DNA of 64,000 bases from Nocardioides_C sp963700955 (GCA_963700955.1 CAVOZH010000005.1:62001-126000); one strand, 5' to 3'; shown: positions 11,064 to 20,296, numbered from the stretch's first letter. Numbers and translations: made by a program. The notes: generated from the letters alone by a model not told the origin.

Positions 11064-12671
11064 ATGAGCCAGGCACCCGCGCAGGTCCCGCACGGCGACA
11101 AGATCGACGCCGCCGTCTTGAAGGTCGCAGGCGTCGTCGTGCTCGGCGCCATCATGTCGATCCTCGACATCACGGTGGTCAACGTCGCGCTGCCGACGTT
11201 CCAGACCGAGTTCGGGACGCCCGCCGAGCCGATCCCGTACTCCACCGTCGCGTGGACGGTGACGGCGTACACCCTGGCGCTCGCCACGGTGATCCCGATG
11301 ACGGGCTGGGCGGCCGACCGGTTCGGCACCAAGCGGCTCTACATGGGCGCGGTGGCACTCTTCACCGCCGGGTCTGCCCTCTGCGCCCTGGCCACGTCGA
11401 TCGAGATGCTCATCGCCTTCCGGGTCCTGCAGGGCCTCGGCGGAGGCATGCTCATGCCCCTCGGCATGACGATCATGACGCGGGCCGCGGGGCCGCACCG
11501 GATGGGGCGGCTGATGGCCATCCTCGGGGTCCCGATGCTGCTCGGCCCGATCCTCGGTCCGATCATCGGCGGGTGGCTGATCGAGCACGCGAGCTGGCAC
11601 TGGATCTTCCTGATCAACCTGCCGATCGGCATCGGGGCGCTGATCTACGCAGCCTTCGTCCTCCCCAAGGACGCTCCCGAGCCGTCCGAGTCCTTCGACT
11701 TCGTCGGGATGCTGATGATGTCGCCCGGCCTCGCGCTCTTCCTCTTCGGCGTCTCCTCGCTGCCCGCGGAGAACGGCGACTTCACCGAGCCGCGCGTGTG
11801 GGTCTCGATGCTGGTCGGTGTCGTGCTGATGGTGGCGTTCGTGTTCCACACGTTCCGCCCGGAGCATCCGTTGCTCGACCTGCGGCTGTTCAAGAACCGC
11901 AACCTGACCGTCTCGGTCATCACGATGTTCATGTTCGCGGCGGCGTTCTTCGGCGGGCTGCTGCTCGTGCCGACGTACTTCCAGCAGATTCGCGGTGAGG
12001 ACACCTTCCACGCCGGCCTGCTCGTGGCACCACAGGGAATCGGGGCGATGCTCACGATGCCCGTCGCCGGCCGGCTGAGCGACCGGATCCCGGTGGGCCG
12101 GATCGTGCCCGTCGGGCTCGTCGTGATCGTCATCGGGATGTTCGGGCTCACCCAGGTCACGGCGCACACCCCCTACGCGGCGCTGATCGCGATGCTGTTC
12201 GTCATGGGTCTCGGCATGGGCGCCACGATGATGCCGGTGATGACCTCGGCGCTGAAGACGCTGAGGCACCACGAGGTGGCCCGAGGCTCGACCCTGCTGA
12301 ACATCACCCAGCAGGTCGCCAGCTCGGTCGGTATCGCGGTGATGTCGGTGGTCCTCACCAACCACCTCAACGACTCGCCCGTCATCCCGGGCACCGAGAA
12401 GATCCCCGGCCTCGACGGTGGCCTCACCGAGACCGCCGCAGGCATCCTCTCCAACACCCGGCCGGAGGTCGTCGCCGCGCTCAAGCTGCCGGCGTCGCTC
12501 GTCGCGGAGGGCCTCGACCAGGCCGCGCAGGCCTTCGCCGACACCTACTGGGTCGCCTGGTCTCTCGTCGTGCTCACCCTCATCCCGGCGCTGATGCTTC
12601 CTCGCAAGCACGAGGAGTCCCATCTCGAGGACGAGGAGGCTGCTGCAGTCGCGACGCCGCAGGTGCGCTAG
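11064..12671 (+). CDS. DHA2 family MFS drug efflux transporter (EmrB/QacA type)
   Basis: A 535-residue 14-helix major facilitator. Motif C-like and DHA2 signatures are visible: the first helix segment SILDITVVNVALP, motif A-like GWAADRFGTKRL, and the helix-5 GPILGPIIGGWL. It should export drugs or other lipophilic compounds by proton antiport. The start ATG at 11064 follows GAGGAGA by 6 nt. The last residues are acidic and cytoplasmic. No adjacent TetR or MarR regulator is seen; the VOC gene is divergent. Confidence 0.9.
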   Translation: MSQAPAQVPHGDKIDAAVLKVAGVVVLGAIMSILDITVVNVALPTFQTEFGTPAEPIPYSTVAWTVTAYTLALATVIPMTGWAADRFGTKRLYMGAVALFTAGSALCALATSIEMLIAFRVLQGLGGGMLMPLGMTIMTRAAGPHRMGRLMAILGVPMLLGPILGPIIGGWLIEHASWHWIFLINLPIGIGALIYAAFVLPKDAPEPSESFDFVGMLMMSPGLALFLFGVSSLPAENGDFTEPRVWVSMLVGVVLMVAFVFHTFRPEHPLLDLRLFKNRNLTVSVITMFMFAAAFFGGLLLVPTYFQQIRGEDTFHAGLLVAPQGIGAMLTMPVAGRLSDRIPVGRIVPVGLVVIVIGMFGLTQVTAHTPYAALIAMLFVMGLGMGATMMPVMTSALKTLRHHEVARGSTLLNITQQVASSVGIAVMSVVLTNHLNDSPVIPGTEKIPGLDGGLTETAAGILSNTRPEVVAALKLPASLVAEGLDQAAQAFADTYWVAWSLVVLTLIPALMLPRKHEESHLEDEEAAAVATPQVR

Positions 12672-12713
12672 CACCGAGCGCCGCGGTCGCTGCCCGACGA
12701 TATCGGCCGGTTT

Positions 12714-12729
12714 CTGCACGATCGTGCAG
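12714..12729. promoter_or_regulatory. Perfect 16-bp palindrome upstream of the protease gene
   Basis: CTGCACGATCGTGCAG is a perfect 16-bp palindrome 138 bp before the protease start and 43 bp after the MFS stop. It looks like a dimeric repressor operator. A small hairpin (CCCGC-TTT-GCGGG, 12764-12776, followed by TTT) lies just downstream and could be a weak terminator of the MFS gene. Confidence 0.4.
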
Positions 12730-12866
12730 TGCTGAAACACGCAAGGTCTTTCCCGTCCCAACGCCCGCTTTGCGGGTTTACGTTCCACTTCACCGTCGTA
12801 CCGGTCTCGACCGAGCCGACGGCGTGCGGCCGCCGTGGCCGCGCGACCTCCGGACGGGAGACCCCC

Positions 12867-14549
12867 ATGAAGTCGAACCACAAGAGGCACGCGGCGACCG
12901 CGCTTGCCGTCGCAGCGGCGGCCGCCTTCGCGTTGCCCATGACGGCAACCACCGCAGACGCCGCGCAGGACCAGGCCCCGCTTCGCGGAGCAGGCCAGGA
13001 GCGCGTGATCGCCGGCGAGTACATCGTCGTGATGAAGCAGAACGCCCCGAAGCAGGCCGTCGGCCAGGCCAAGGAGCGCGCTCGCGCCGAAGGCGGCCGG
13101 ATCCACTTCACCTACGACCACGCGCTCTCCGGCTTCTCCGCCCATCTGCCGGCGCGTGCACTCGAAGCGATGCGCGACAACCCGAACGTCGACTACGTCG
13201 AGGCCGACCAGCAGGTCGCGCTCAGCTCGACGCAGTCCTCGCCGACCTGGGGCCTCGACCGGGTCGACCAGCGCAACCTCCCGTTGAGCAGCAGCTACAC
13301 CTACAACGCGACCGGCAGCGGCGTCACCGCCTACATCATCGACACCGGCATCCTGTCCTCGCACAGCGACTTCGGCGGCCGCGTGGCGAGCGGCTACACG
13401 GCGATCAGCGACGGCAGAGGCACCACCGACTGCAACGGCCATGGCACCCACGTCTCCGGCACGGTCGGCGGCTCGACGTACGGCGTCGCCAAGTCCGTCA
13501 CCCTCAAGCCGGTCCGCGTCCTCGACTGCAGCGGCAGCGGCACCAACTCGGGTGTGATCGCCGGCGTCGACTGGGTCAGCGGCAACAAGTCCGGCCCCGC
13601 CGTGGCGAACATGAGCCTCGGGGGCGGCGTCTCCAGCGCCCTCGACACCGCGGTGCAGAACTCGATCAACGCCGGGGTCACCTACGCCGTGGCGGCCGGC
13701 AACGACAGTGGCGCCGACGCCTGCAACGGCTCGCCGTCGCGTGTCGGTCCCGCCCTGACCGTGGGCTCCTCGACCAACACCGACGCCCGCTCGAGCTTCT
13801 CCAACATCGGCACCTGCGTCGACCTGTTCGCGCCGGGATCGAGCATCACCTCCGACTGGTACACCAGCACCACGGCCACCAACACGATCAGCGGTACGTC
13901 GATGGCGACGCCGCATGTCACCGGCGCCGCCGCGCTCTACCTCCAGGGCAACCCGAGCGCCTCGGCGGCCACCGTGTCCAGCGCGATCGTCAACGGCGCC
14001 ACGAGCGGCGTGCTCACCAACGTCGGCACCGGCTCGCCGAACAAGCTGCTCTACTCCCTCCTCGGCGGCAGCACCCCGCCGCCCTCGGGCGGACAGCTCC
14101 TCGGCAACCCTGGCTTCGAGTCGGGCAACACGGTGTGGTCCGCGAGCAGCGGCGTGATCGACAGCTCCACCGGCCGTCCCGCGCGCTCGGGCTCGTGGAA
14201 GGCGTGGCTCGACGGCTACGGCTCCTCGCACACCGACACGCTCTCCCAGTCGGTGACGATCCCGTCCACGGCGACGAGCGCGAGCCTGTCGTTCTACGTC
14301 CGCATCGACACCGCGGAGACCACGACGTCCACCGCCTACGACACGCTGAAGGTGCAGGTCGTCGCGAACGGCACCACGACCACGCTGGCGACGTACTCGA
14401 ACCTGAACGCGAACTCCAGCTACACGCAGAAGTCGTTCAACCTGACCAGCTACAAGGGACAGACAGTGACCGTGAAGTTCACGGGCACCGAGGACTCGTC
14501 ACAGCAGACGAGCTTCGTGATCGACGACACCGCGCTCAACGCAAGCTGA
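12867..14549 (+). CDS. Secreted subtilisin-like serine protease (S8, proteinase K group) with C-terminal beta domain
   Basis: A 560-residue secreted protease. The signal peptide spans about residues 1-33 (Ala-rich core ending ADAA). An I9 inhibitor propeptide follows (YIVVMKQ... to about residue 120), then the S8 domain with Asp159 (YIIDTGI), His192 (NGHGTHVSG) and Ser345 (SGTSMATPH). After a Pro-rich linker near residue 408, the last 145 residues form a carbohydrate-binding-like beta-sandwich starting LLGNPGFESG. The start at 12867 follows GACGGGAG. The order resembles secreted proteinase K-like enzymes of Streptomyces and Nocardioides. It presumably digests external protein. Confidence 0.93.
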   Translation: MKSNHKRHAATALAVAAAAAFALPMTATTADAAQDQAPLRGAGQERVIAGEYIVVMKQNAPKQAVGQAKERARAEGGRIHFTYDHALSGFSAHLPARALEAMRDNPNVDYVEADQQVALSSTQSSPTWGLDRVDQRNLPLSSSYTYNATGSGVTAYIIDTGILSSHSDFGGRVASGYTAISDGRGTTDCNGHGTHVSGTVGGSTYGVAKSVTLKPVRVLDCSGSGTNSGVIAGVDWVSGNKSGPAVANMSLGGGVSSALDTAVQNSINAGVTYAVAAGNDSGADACNGSPSRVGPALTVGSSTNTDARSSFSNIGTCVDLFAPGSSITSDWYTSTTATNTISGTSMATPHVTGAAALYLQGNPSASAATVSSAIVNGATSGVLTNVGTGSPNKLLYSLLGGSTPPPSGGQLLGNPGFESGNTVWSASSGVIDSSTGRPARSGSWKAWLDGYGSSHTDTLSQSVTIPSTATSASLSFYVRIDTAETTTSTAYDTLKVQVVANGTTTTLATYSNLNANSSYTQKSFNLTSYKGQTVTVKFTGTEDSSQQTSFVIDDTALNAS

Positions 14550-14556
14550 GCGATCC

Positions 14557-14597
14557 CACGAGCGCCGACCCGGTCCTGCCCCGGGTCGGCGCTCGTG
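14557..14597 (+). terminator. Strong hairpin terminator after the protease
   Basis: A perfect 17-bp inverted repeat (arms 14557-14573 and 14581-14597, 7-nt loop) begins 7 bp after the protease stop. It lacks a long T run, as is common in high-GC genomes. Confidence 0.75.
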
Positions 14598-14622
14598 TCG
14601 TCCCCGATCGGAAACGTCCCCT

Positions 14623-14651
14623 TTGTCTCTCCGAGCTCGGCAAGGTATGCC
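14623..14651 (+). promoter_or_regulatory. Candidate promoter of the GGT-like gene
   Basis: TTGTCT (14623-14628) and TATGCC (14646-14651) are separated by exactly 17 bp. The -10 box ends 7 nt before ATG 14659, which implies a leaderless transcript and supports that start over the ATG at 14647, which would overlap the -10 box. Confidence 0.5.
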
Positions 14652-14658
14652 TGACTCC

Positions 14659-16446
14659 ATGACCTTCACGACCCGCCCCACCCTGCAAGGCACCTACGGC
14701 ATGGTCTCGTCCACGCACTGGCTCGCCTCGCAGGCGGCGATGCGGCAGCTCGAGCTCGGCGGCAACGCCTTCGACGCGGCGGTGTGCGCGGGCTTCGTGC
14801 TGCATCTGGTCGAGCCGCACCTCAACGGCCCGGGTGGCGAGGTCCCGGCGATCATCGGTAAGTCGGGCGACCCCACGCCCCTGGTCCTGTGCGGGCAGGG
14901 CGTCGCCCCGGCCGCCGCGACGATCGAGCACTACCTGTCGCTGGGGTTCGACCAGATCCCCGGTTCCGGACCTCTCGCGGCGACGGTCCCAGGGGCGGTG
15001 GACGCCTGGCTGCTGCTCCTGCGCGACCTGGGCACCAAGACGCTCGAGGACGTCCTCGGCCCGGCGATCTCCTACGCCCGCGACGGGCACCCGCTCGTGG
15101 CGCGCGTCGTCGCCACCATCGCCGCGGTACAACCGCTCTTCGAGCAGGACTGGCCGACGTCGGCGCAGACGTGGCTGAGCGGCGGCCGCACGCCCGAGCC
15201 GAACGCGCTCTTCCGCAACCCCGCCTACGCCGCGACTCTCGAAAGGCTCGTCGCCGAGGGCACCGCCGGCGGCGGCAGTCGTGAGGAGCAGATCGACCGG
15301 GCACGCGGAGCGTGGCGCGAGGGCTTCGTCGCCGAGGCCGTCGACGCGTTCTCCCAGCAGGCGATCGCCACCGCCGGCGGGGAGCCGCACCAGGGCGTCG
15401 TCCGTGGCTCCGACATGGCGGCGTGGCAGGCGAGCTGGGAGAGCGCGGTCACCCTCGACTGGCAGGGGCACACGATCGCGAAGACCGGCCCGTGGGGACA
15501 GGGCCCTGCGCTGCTCCAGACGCTCGCGACCCTGGACGCGCTCGACGCACCCGACGCCTTCGACCCCGACTCGTTGCTCGGCATCCACCAGATCACCGAG
15601 AGCCTCAAGCTCGCTTACGCAGACCGCGAGGCGTGGTACGGCGACGGGTTCGACACTCCCCTCGACACCCTGCTCTCGGAGAAGTACGCCGCCGAGCGCG
15701 CCGCCCTGGTCGGGCCGGAGGCCTCACGCGAGGTGCGTCCCGGGAGCCCCGACGGACGCGAGCCCCGGATGTCGCACCACGTCACCGACACCGCCGCCGG
15801 GCGCCCGGTCGCCGACGCCACGACGGGGGAGCCGACCGTCCGCAAGGACGGGGTGACCCAGGGAGACACCTGCCACGTCGACGTGGTGGACCGCTGGGGC
15901 AACATGATCTCCGCGACGCCGAGCGGGGGATGGCTGCAGAGCTCGCCCACGATCCCCGAGCTCGGCTTCTGCCTCGGCAGCCGGATGCAGATGTTCTGGC
16001 TCGAGGAGGGTCTGGCGTCCTCGCTCGCTCCGGGCCGCCGGCCCCGCACGACGCTCACGCCGACCCTCGTCTACCGCGACGGCGAACCCGTCATGGCGTG
16101 CGGCTCACCCGGCGGCGACCAGCAGGACCAGTGGCAGCTGCTCTTCCTGCTGCGCACCCTCGCGGGCGGCCAGTCCCTGCAGGCGGCGATCGACGCGCCC
16201 GCGTTCCACACCACGTCCTTCCCGAGCTCCTTCTGGCCACGGGTCGTCGAGCCCGCGGGCCTGGTCGTCGAGGAGCGGGTGCCCGAAGACGTGCGTACAG
16301 ATCTCGCTGCCCGCGGGCACGACGTGACGGTCGCGGGGCCATGGAGCCTGGGTCGGCTCTGCGCGGTCGCCCGCGACCCCCGGACGGGCATGCTCTCCGC
16401 GGGCGCCAACCCTCGTGGCATGCAGGGGTACGCCGTAGGGCGATGA
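14659..16446 (+). CDS. Gamma-glutamyltransferase-like Ntn hydrolase
   Basis: A 595-residue protein of the gamma-glutamyltransferase (GGT) family, which self-cleaves into large and small subunits. The nucleophile Thr lies in GDTCHVDVVDRWGN, at about residue 404, giving a small subunit of about 190 residues. The oxyanion segment GSPGGDQQDQW is present. The motif is DTCH rather than the classic TTH, and no signal peptide is seen, so this is probably a cytoplasmic GGT homologue (acylase or glutathione-like amidase), not the secreted GGT. The substrate is not known. Confidence 0.85.
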   Translation: MTFTTRPTLQGTYGMVSSTHWLASQAAMRQLELGGNAFDAAVCAGFVLHLVEPHLNGPGGEVPAIIGKSGDPTPLVLCGQGVAPAAATIEHYLSLGFDQIPGSGPLAATVPGAVDAWLLLLRDLGTKTLEDVLGPAISYARDGHPLVARVVATIAAVQPLFEQDWPTSAQTWLSGGRTPEPNALFRNPAYAATLERLVAEGTAGGGSREEQIDRARGAWREGFVAEAVDAFSQQAIATAGGEPHQGVVRGSDMAAWQASWESAVTLDWQGHTIAKTGPWGQGPALLQTLATLDALDAPDAFDPDSLLGIHQITESLKLAYADREAWYGDGFDTPLDTLLSEKYAAERAALVGPEASREVRPGSPDGREPRMSHHVTDTAAGRPVADATTGEPTVRKDGVTQGDTCHVDVVDRWGNMISATPSGGWLQSSPTIPELGFCLGSRMQMFWLEEGLASSLAPGRRPRTTLTPTLVYRDGEPVMACGSPGGDQQDQWQLLFLLRTLAGGQSLQAAIDAPAFHTTSFPSSFWPRVVEPAGLVVEERVPEDVRTDLAARGHDVTVAGPWSLGRLCAVARDPRTGMLSAGANPRGMQGYAVGR

Positions 16447-16594
16447 CCCCACCGCCCGACCAGGTGCCGACCGGGAGCGGACCCGGTCGGACCGTCATCG
16501 TCTGGACCGCCCTTGTCAGCCGACCGCGCCGGAGAGCAGCGTGAGGAGATCGGTGGTGCCACCGGGGCGCCGCCCTTGAGGGAGGGAGACGCCC

Positions 16595-17218
16595 GTGTAC
16601 GCACGCAGCGTCACATTCACCACCGCGCCGTCCGCCGTCGACGACGGCATCGCCTTCATACGCGACGAGGCCTTTCCGGTCATCCGTGACATGGATGGTT
16701 GCCTGGGGATCTCGCTGCTCGCCGACCGCGAGACCGGTCGGATCATCACCACGTCGTCCTGGCAGTCACAGGAGGCTCTTCGCGCGAGCCGGGACAAGCT
16801 TCGGCCTCTGCGCGAGCGGGGTTCCGAGCGGATGAGAAGTGGCGCGCCTGTCCTCGACGAGTGGGAGATCGCCTCGATGCACCGGACACACGAGACGCAG
16901 CCCGGGACCTGTGTGCGCGCCGCGTGGTCGAGCGTGCCGATGGCCCATGTCGAGCGTGCGCTGGACTTCTACCGGCACACCCTGCTGCCCCAGATCGAGC
17001 AGCTGGACGGGTTCACCAGCGCCAGCCTCCTCGTCGACCGGTCCACCGGCAGGGCAGTCACCTCGGTTGCGTTCGAGACCCGTGAGGCGATGGAGCGCAC
17101 GCGCGACCAGGCGGACTACCTCAGGGAGACCAGCACCCAAGAGGCCAATGTCGAGTTCCTCGACGTCGGGGAGTTCGAGCTCGTCTCCGCGCACCTGCAC
17201 GTGCCGGAGCTCGTCTGA
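16595..17218 (+). CDS. Two-domain ferredoxin-like alpha/beta-barrel (ABM-like) protein
   Basis: A 207-residue protein with two similar halves. Each has an incoming helix, a 'D(x)LLADRxTG' or 'SLLVDRSTG' beta-hairpin, and then 'WxSxEAxxxSR' or 'FETREAMERTR' helices, the pattern of dimeric alpha/beta-barrel (ABM/EthD-like) domains. This looks like a tandem duplication forming a pseudo-dimer. GTG at 16595 follows a good GGAGGGAG site. Function is unknown; ABM domains occur in heme-degrading monooxygenases and in stress proteins. Confidence 0.7.
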   Translation: MYARSVTFTTAPSAVDDGIAFIRDEAFPVIRDMDGCLGISLLADRETGRIITTSSWQSQEALRASRDKLRPLRERGSERMRSGAPVLDEWEIASMHRTHETQPGTCVRAAWSSVPMAHVERALDFYRHTLLPQIEQLDGFTSASLLVDRSTGRAVTSVAFETREAMERTRDQADYLRETSTQEANVEFLDVGEFELVSAHLHVPELV

Positions 17219-17236
17219 CGCCGCGGGAACAGAGCC

Positions 17237-17266
17237 GTGGGCGCGGTCGACGACGACCGCGCCCAC
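17237..17266. terminator. Bidirectional hairpin between convergent genes
   Basis: A perfect 13-bp stem (17237-17249 and 17254-17266) with a 4-nt loop sits midway between the convergent stops at 17218 and 17293, so it can serve both strands. Confidence 0.75.
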
Positions 17267-17292
17267 ACGCGAGCTCGACTGCGACCAGTAGG

Positions 17293-17922
17293 TCAGCGGT
17301 AGGACATGCGGTCGACCCTGTGGTGGTAGCGGTGGCCGACCTTGCTCCCCGCCGCGGCAGCGAGCGCCGTGCCGACCAGGACCGCCAGAGCGGTGACCAC
17401 GCCGCCCATGCCCAGCTGGTCGGTGGGGATCGGCACGCGGGGGAGGTTCACCCGGTCGAGGAGGTTGTACTGCGACCCGAACAGGACGCCCAGGCCCACG
17501 GCGACCAGCGTCACGACCAGGCCGATGACCCAGACCGCGAGGCCCTGACGTCCGCCGTCGAATCGGGACATCCGCCCGGCGACGTACCCACCGGTGTAGT
17601 AGGCGACCAGCATGATCGCCAGCAGCACGGCGGCAGCGGCGATGCCGATCGTGCCCGCATCCAGCTGCGCCTGGGTCTGGCTCACCTTGCCGGACGACCC
17701 GACCGCGGTGGCGAGCGCTCCCACGACGCTGCTCAGCAGGATCGCCATGGCGACCGCGACCAGCCAGCCGAAGAAGGCGGCGCCCCAGTTCGTGCCGCCG
17801 AACCGGTCGCGAGCTTCCGTGTCGCCGCGGACGGCGGTGCCGTAGCGCGTGTCGTCGTGGGTCTCGTTCCCGTGCTCGCCGTCCGTCACGTGGTCCGAGG
17901 TGTTCCGGTGGATGCTGATCAT
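17293..17922 (-). CDS. Membrane protein of unknown function, four predicted helices
   Basis: A 209-residue protein. A polar N-terminal tail (about 45 residues, rich in His, Asp and Thr) precedes four hydrophobic helices: around 46-70, 89-110, 128-150 and 170-192. The middle loop carries YVAGRMSRFDGGRQG, a pattern seen in small actinobacterial membrane proteins related to stress-induced YqxE/TIGR04086-like families; I do not assign a family firmly. It is a single gene between a bidirectional terminator and the sulfur module, on the same strand as the latter. Confidence 0.7.
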   Translation of the reverse strand: MISIHRNTSDHVTDGEHGNETHDDTRYGTAVRGDTEARDRFGGTNWGAAFFGWLVAVAMAILLSSVVGALATAVGSSGKVSQTQAQLDAGTIGIAAAAVLLAIMLVAYYTGGYVAGRMSRFDGGRQGLAVWVIGLVVTLVAVGLGVLFGSQYNLLDRVNLPRVPIPTDQLGMGGVVTALAVLVGTALAAAAGSKVGHRYHHRVDRMSYR

Positions 17923-18046
17923 CTTCGCCTCCTGAGGCGGCCCCGGAGAGGGTCGCGGTGACCCTGCTCAGGCCATCAGAGTGCCCACATTTGCCCCGGG
18001 TCATGCCGCGGTGGCAACGCATCCGGGACGACGCCCCGACAGGTCA

Positions 18047-18089
18047 CCGGACCGTGCCACTTTCAGGGATAGGCAGCGGCACGGTCCGG
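18047..18089 (-). terminator. Hairpin terminator of the sulfur operon
   Basis: A perfect 12-bp inverted repeat (18047-18058 and 18078-18089, 19-nt loop) lies 16 bp after the DsrE-like stop at 18105. Confidence 0.65.
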
Positions 18090-18104
18090 TAGCAGGGGTG
18101 GTGC

Positions 18105-18620
18105 TCAGATGAACAGCAGCTGGGCGCCCTCGGTCAGCTCGATGAAGTCGGCGGCGCTGATGATGCCCTCGACCTCGTCGTAGAGGTCCTCCTCGGTCAG
18201 GTGGTTCATGTCCGCCGACATCCGGCAGGCCCACAGGTGACCGCCCGAGGCGATGATCTGCTCGAGGAACTCCGGCACCTCCGGTACGTCGAGCTCGGCG
18301 ATCGACTTCTTCAGCTTCGAGGTCGCCATGTGGGTGATTCCCGGAAGGCCGCCGAGCCCCTGGGGCATGTGCGTGGCCGTGTTTCCGAGCGGCGTGAACT
18401 TCAGCTCCCGCATCGTCTTCTTGTTGATCATGTCGAAGCCCCAGAACGTGAAGAACATGTGCACCTCGACCCCCTCGCCGAGCGCCGCATTGGCGAGGAT
18501 CAGGCCGGGGTAGGCCATGTCGAGGCTGCCCTTGGAGCAGATGATCGCCAGCTTCCGGCCGGTGTCGACGTCGTCGAACGACGGGACGATCGGGGCGGAC
18601 TGGGTGGTGGTGTCGGTCAT
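18105..18620 (-). CDS. DsrE/DsrF/DrsH-like sulfur-carrier family protein
   Basis: A 171-residue protein of the DsrE/DsrF/DrsH-like family. The pattern is AIICSKGSLD near residue 25, HMFFTFWGFDMINKK in the middle, and LWACRMSADMN with the conserved Cys near residue 132. Such proteins accept and pass on persulfide sulfur. The start at 18620 has a GAGAAGAGAGACCTGCC leader and lies 28 bp downstream of the TusE-like gene. Together with that gene and the SQR-like enzyme it forms a three-gene operon for sulfide or persulfide handling. No dsrAB or sox genes are in the window. Confidence 0.85.
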   Translation of the reverse strand: MTDTTTQSAPIVPSFDDVDTGRKLAIICSKGSLDMAYPGLILANAALGEGVEVHMFFTFWGFDMINKKTMRELKFTPLGNTATHMPQGLGGLPGITHMATSKLKKSIAELDVPEVPEFLEQIIASGGHLWACRMSADMNHLTEEDLYDEVEGIISAADFIELTEGAQLLFI

Positions 18621-18648
18621 GGCAGGTCTCTCTTCTCGATCAGGCTTC

Positions 18649-18963
18649 TCACACGCAGCCGTGGGGCTTGGGCAGGCCGGCGATGTAGGCCATCTTCTTG
18701 GCCGGCTTCTTCGGGAAGAGCTGGAAGAGCTTCTTGGTCGGCACACCGCCCGCGACGGTGACCCGCCGAAGCGTGGCGGTCTCGCCCTGCTCGGTGAAGT
18801 CCGAGCGCAGGAAGCGGATGACCTGCCAGTGCTCGTCGGTCATGTCGATGCCGATCTGGTTCGCGAGGGTCTTGCCCAGGTCCTCGGTCCACTCGTCGTA
18901 CACCGTCATGAAGCCTTCGTCGTCGACGTGGATCTCGTGACCGTCGAGGGTCGTGGTGGGCAT
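18649..18963 (-). CDS. TusE/DsrC-family sulfur relay protein
   Basis: A 104-residue DsrC/TusE protein with the characteristic C-terminal arm ending in GLPKPHGCV, where the penultimate Cys carries the persulfide. The second Cys, about ten residues earlier in DsrC proper, is absent (the segment reads AKKMAYIAG). By that criterion this is TusE-like and cannot form the DsrC trisulfide. It is 2 bp downstream of the SQR-like gene. With no sulfite reductase nearby, it may feed tRNA thiolation or a persulfide detoxification relay. Confidence 0.9.
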   Translation of the reverse strand: MPTTTLDGHEIHVDDEGFMTVYDEWTEDLGKTLANQIGIDMTDEHWQVIRFLRSDFTEQGETATLRRVTVAGGVPTKKLFQLFPKKPAKKMAYIAGLPKPHGCV

Positions 18964-18965
18964 GA

Positions 18966-20219
18966 CTACTCCTCCTGGTTCGCAGTGGTGGGGGTGACTT
19001 TCCCGGCCATCGACATGTGGGTCGGGATGGGCATGGAGTGCCCGGGCAGCAGGACGTTCCAGTAGATGTGGCGGAACGCGAGCTTGCCGATGTGGTTGGC
19101 GCGGGACTCCTTGAGCAGGTCGAGCGGGCCGACCTTGGGCAGCGGGAACTTGCCCGGGAGCGGCTCGGTGTCGTAGTTGAAGTCGATAAGCAGACCCTTG
19201 CCGTCACCGGACTCGACGAAGCAGTTGGCGTGGCCGTCGAACGACCCGGTCATCGGCCGTCCTTCGATGTACTCCAGGAAGTTGTCGACGAAGATCTCGA
19301 CCGCGAAGTGGGCCACCGAGCCGGCCTTCGACGCCGGGATGTCACCCGCGTCGCCGACCGCGAAGACGTTGCCGTACTTCTTCGACAGGAAGGTGTGGTT
19401 GTCGACCGGCACGTAGTTGAGCTCGTCCCCCATGCCGGACCGTGCGATGAAGTCCGCGCCCATGTTCAGCGGGATGGTGACCAGGAGGTCGAAGGGAACC
19501 TCGCGCTCGTCGTACGACACGAGCATCTTCCGCTCGTTGTCGATGCTCTCGACCATGAAGTCCGGCTCGACAGCCACCTTGCGCTCGTCGAGCATCGACC
19601 CGAGGTGGGCGGAGGCGACCGGTTTGGTGAACGCGCCTGGCAGCGGCGTCACGTAGGTCATCTCGACCCGGTCCCGCACGCCGCGCTCACGCAGCCACGC
19701 CTCGGCGAGGAAGGTGAACTCCAGCGGCGCCACAGGGCACTTGATCGGCATCTCGGTGATGTGCACGACGAGACGCCCGTGGTCGAACTTCTGCAGCGCC
19801 TCGGCGAGCGCCTTGGAGCCCTCGAGGGTGTAGAAGTCGAAGATGCTCTTGCGCCACTCGGGGCCGAGCATCCCTGGGGTCTGGTCGGGGCGCGGCGAGG
19901 TGCCGGTGGCGATCACGAGGTAGTCGTAGGAGAGCTTGCGGCCGTCCTTCAGCGACACCAGGTCGGCCTCGGGCTCGACCCGGTCGACCTCGGCGACGAC
20001 GAAGTCCACGCCGTCGGGCAGGAAGGTGTGGCGAGACCGCACGACCTGGTCCTCGGTGTAGGTGCCGAAGGGCAGGAAGAGGTAGCCGGGCTGGTAGTGG
20101 TGCCGGTCGTCCTGGTCGACGATCGTGATCTGCCAGTCGCCGTGGCCGAGGCGTTTCCTGAGCTTGTTCGCGATCATCGTGCCGGCGGTCCCGGCACCAA
20201 GGATCAGCAGGTTCTTCAC
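18966..20219 (-). CDS. Sulfide:quinone oxidoreductase-like flavoprotein
   Basis: A 417-residue two-dinucleotide-binding flavoprotein. The N-terminal FAD motif is LLILGAGTAGTMIA, and the second FAD segment is NVFAVGDAGDIPASK. Two Cys residues fit the SQR active pair: one in PIKCPVAPLEF and one in GHANCFVES. GTG at 20219 is preceded by an ideal AGGAGG at 5 nt; the N-terminal extension to 20336 has no family match. The C-terminal region (FRHIYWNVLLPGH) could contact the membrane. It likely oxidises sulfide to a persulfide passed to the TusE/DsrE proteins encoded next to it. Confidence 0.88.
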   Translation of the reverse strand: MKNLLILGAGTAGTMIANKLRKRLGHGDWQITIVDQDDRHHYQPGYLFLPFGTYTEDQVVRSRHTFLPDGVDFVVAEVDRVEPEADLVSLKDGRKLSYDYLVIATGTSPRPDQTPGMLGPEWRKSIFDFYTLEGSKALAEALQKFDHGRLVVHITEMPIKCPVAPLEFTFLAEAWLRERGVRDRVEMTYVTPLPGAFTKPVASAHLGSMLDERKVAVEPDFMVESIDNERKMLVSYDEREVPFDLLVTIPLNMGADFIARSGMGDELNYVPVDNHTFLSKKYGNVFAVGDAGDIPASKAGSVAHFAVEIFVDNFLEYIEGRPMTGSFDGHANCFVESGDGKGLLIDFNYDTEPLPGKFPLPKVGPLDLLKESRANHIGKLAFRHIYWNVLLPGHSMPIPTHMSMAGKVTPTTANQEE

Positions 20220-20296
20220 GGCTCCTCCTACGTTCACGTCTCTTGACGTCTTCAACGCTAGGGAGCGCAGGGGCGCTGGGTGAGTGCCGAAGGTCC

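Noticed and set aside
11016..14231. A 1071-codon open frame on the minus strand across the MFS and protease genes
   Set aside because: It is antisense to two well-supported genes, has low-complexity Arg/Gly/Ala/His-rich composition, and shows no domain. Such shadow frames are common at this G+C content.
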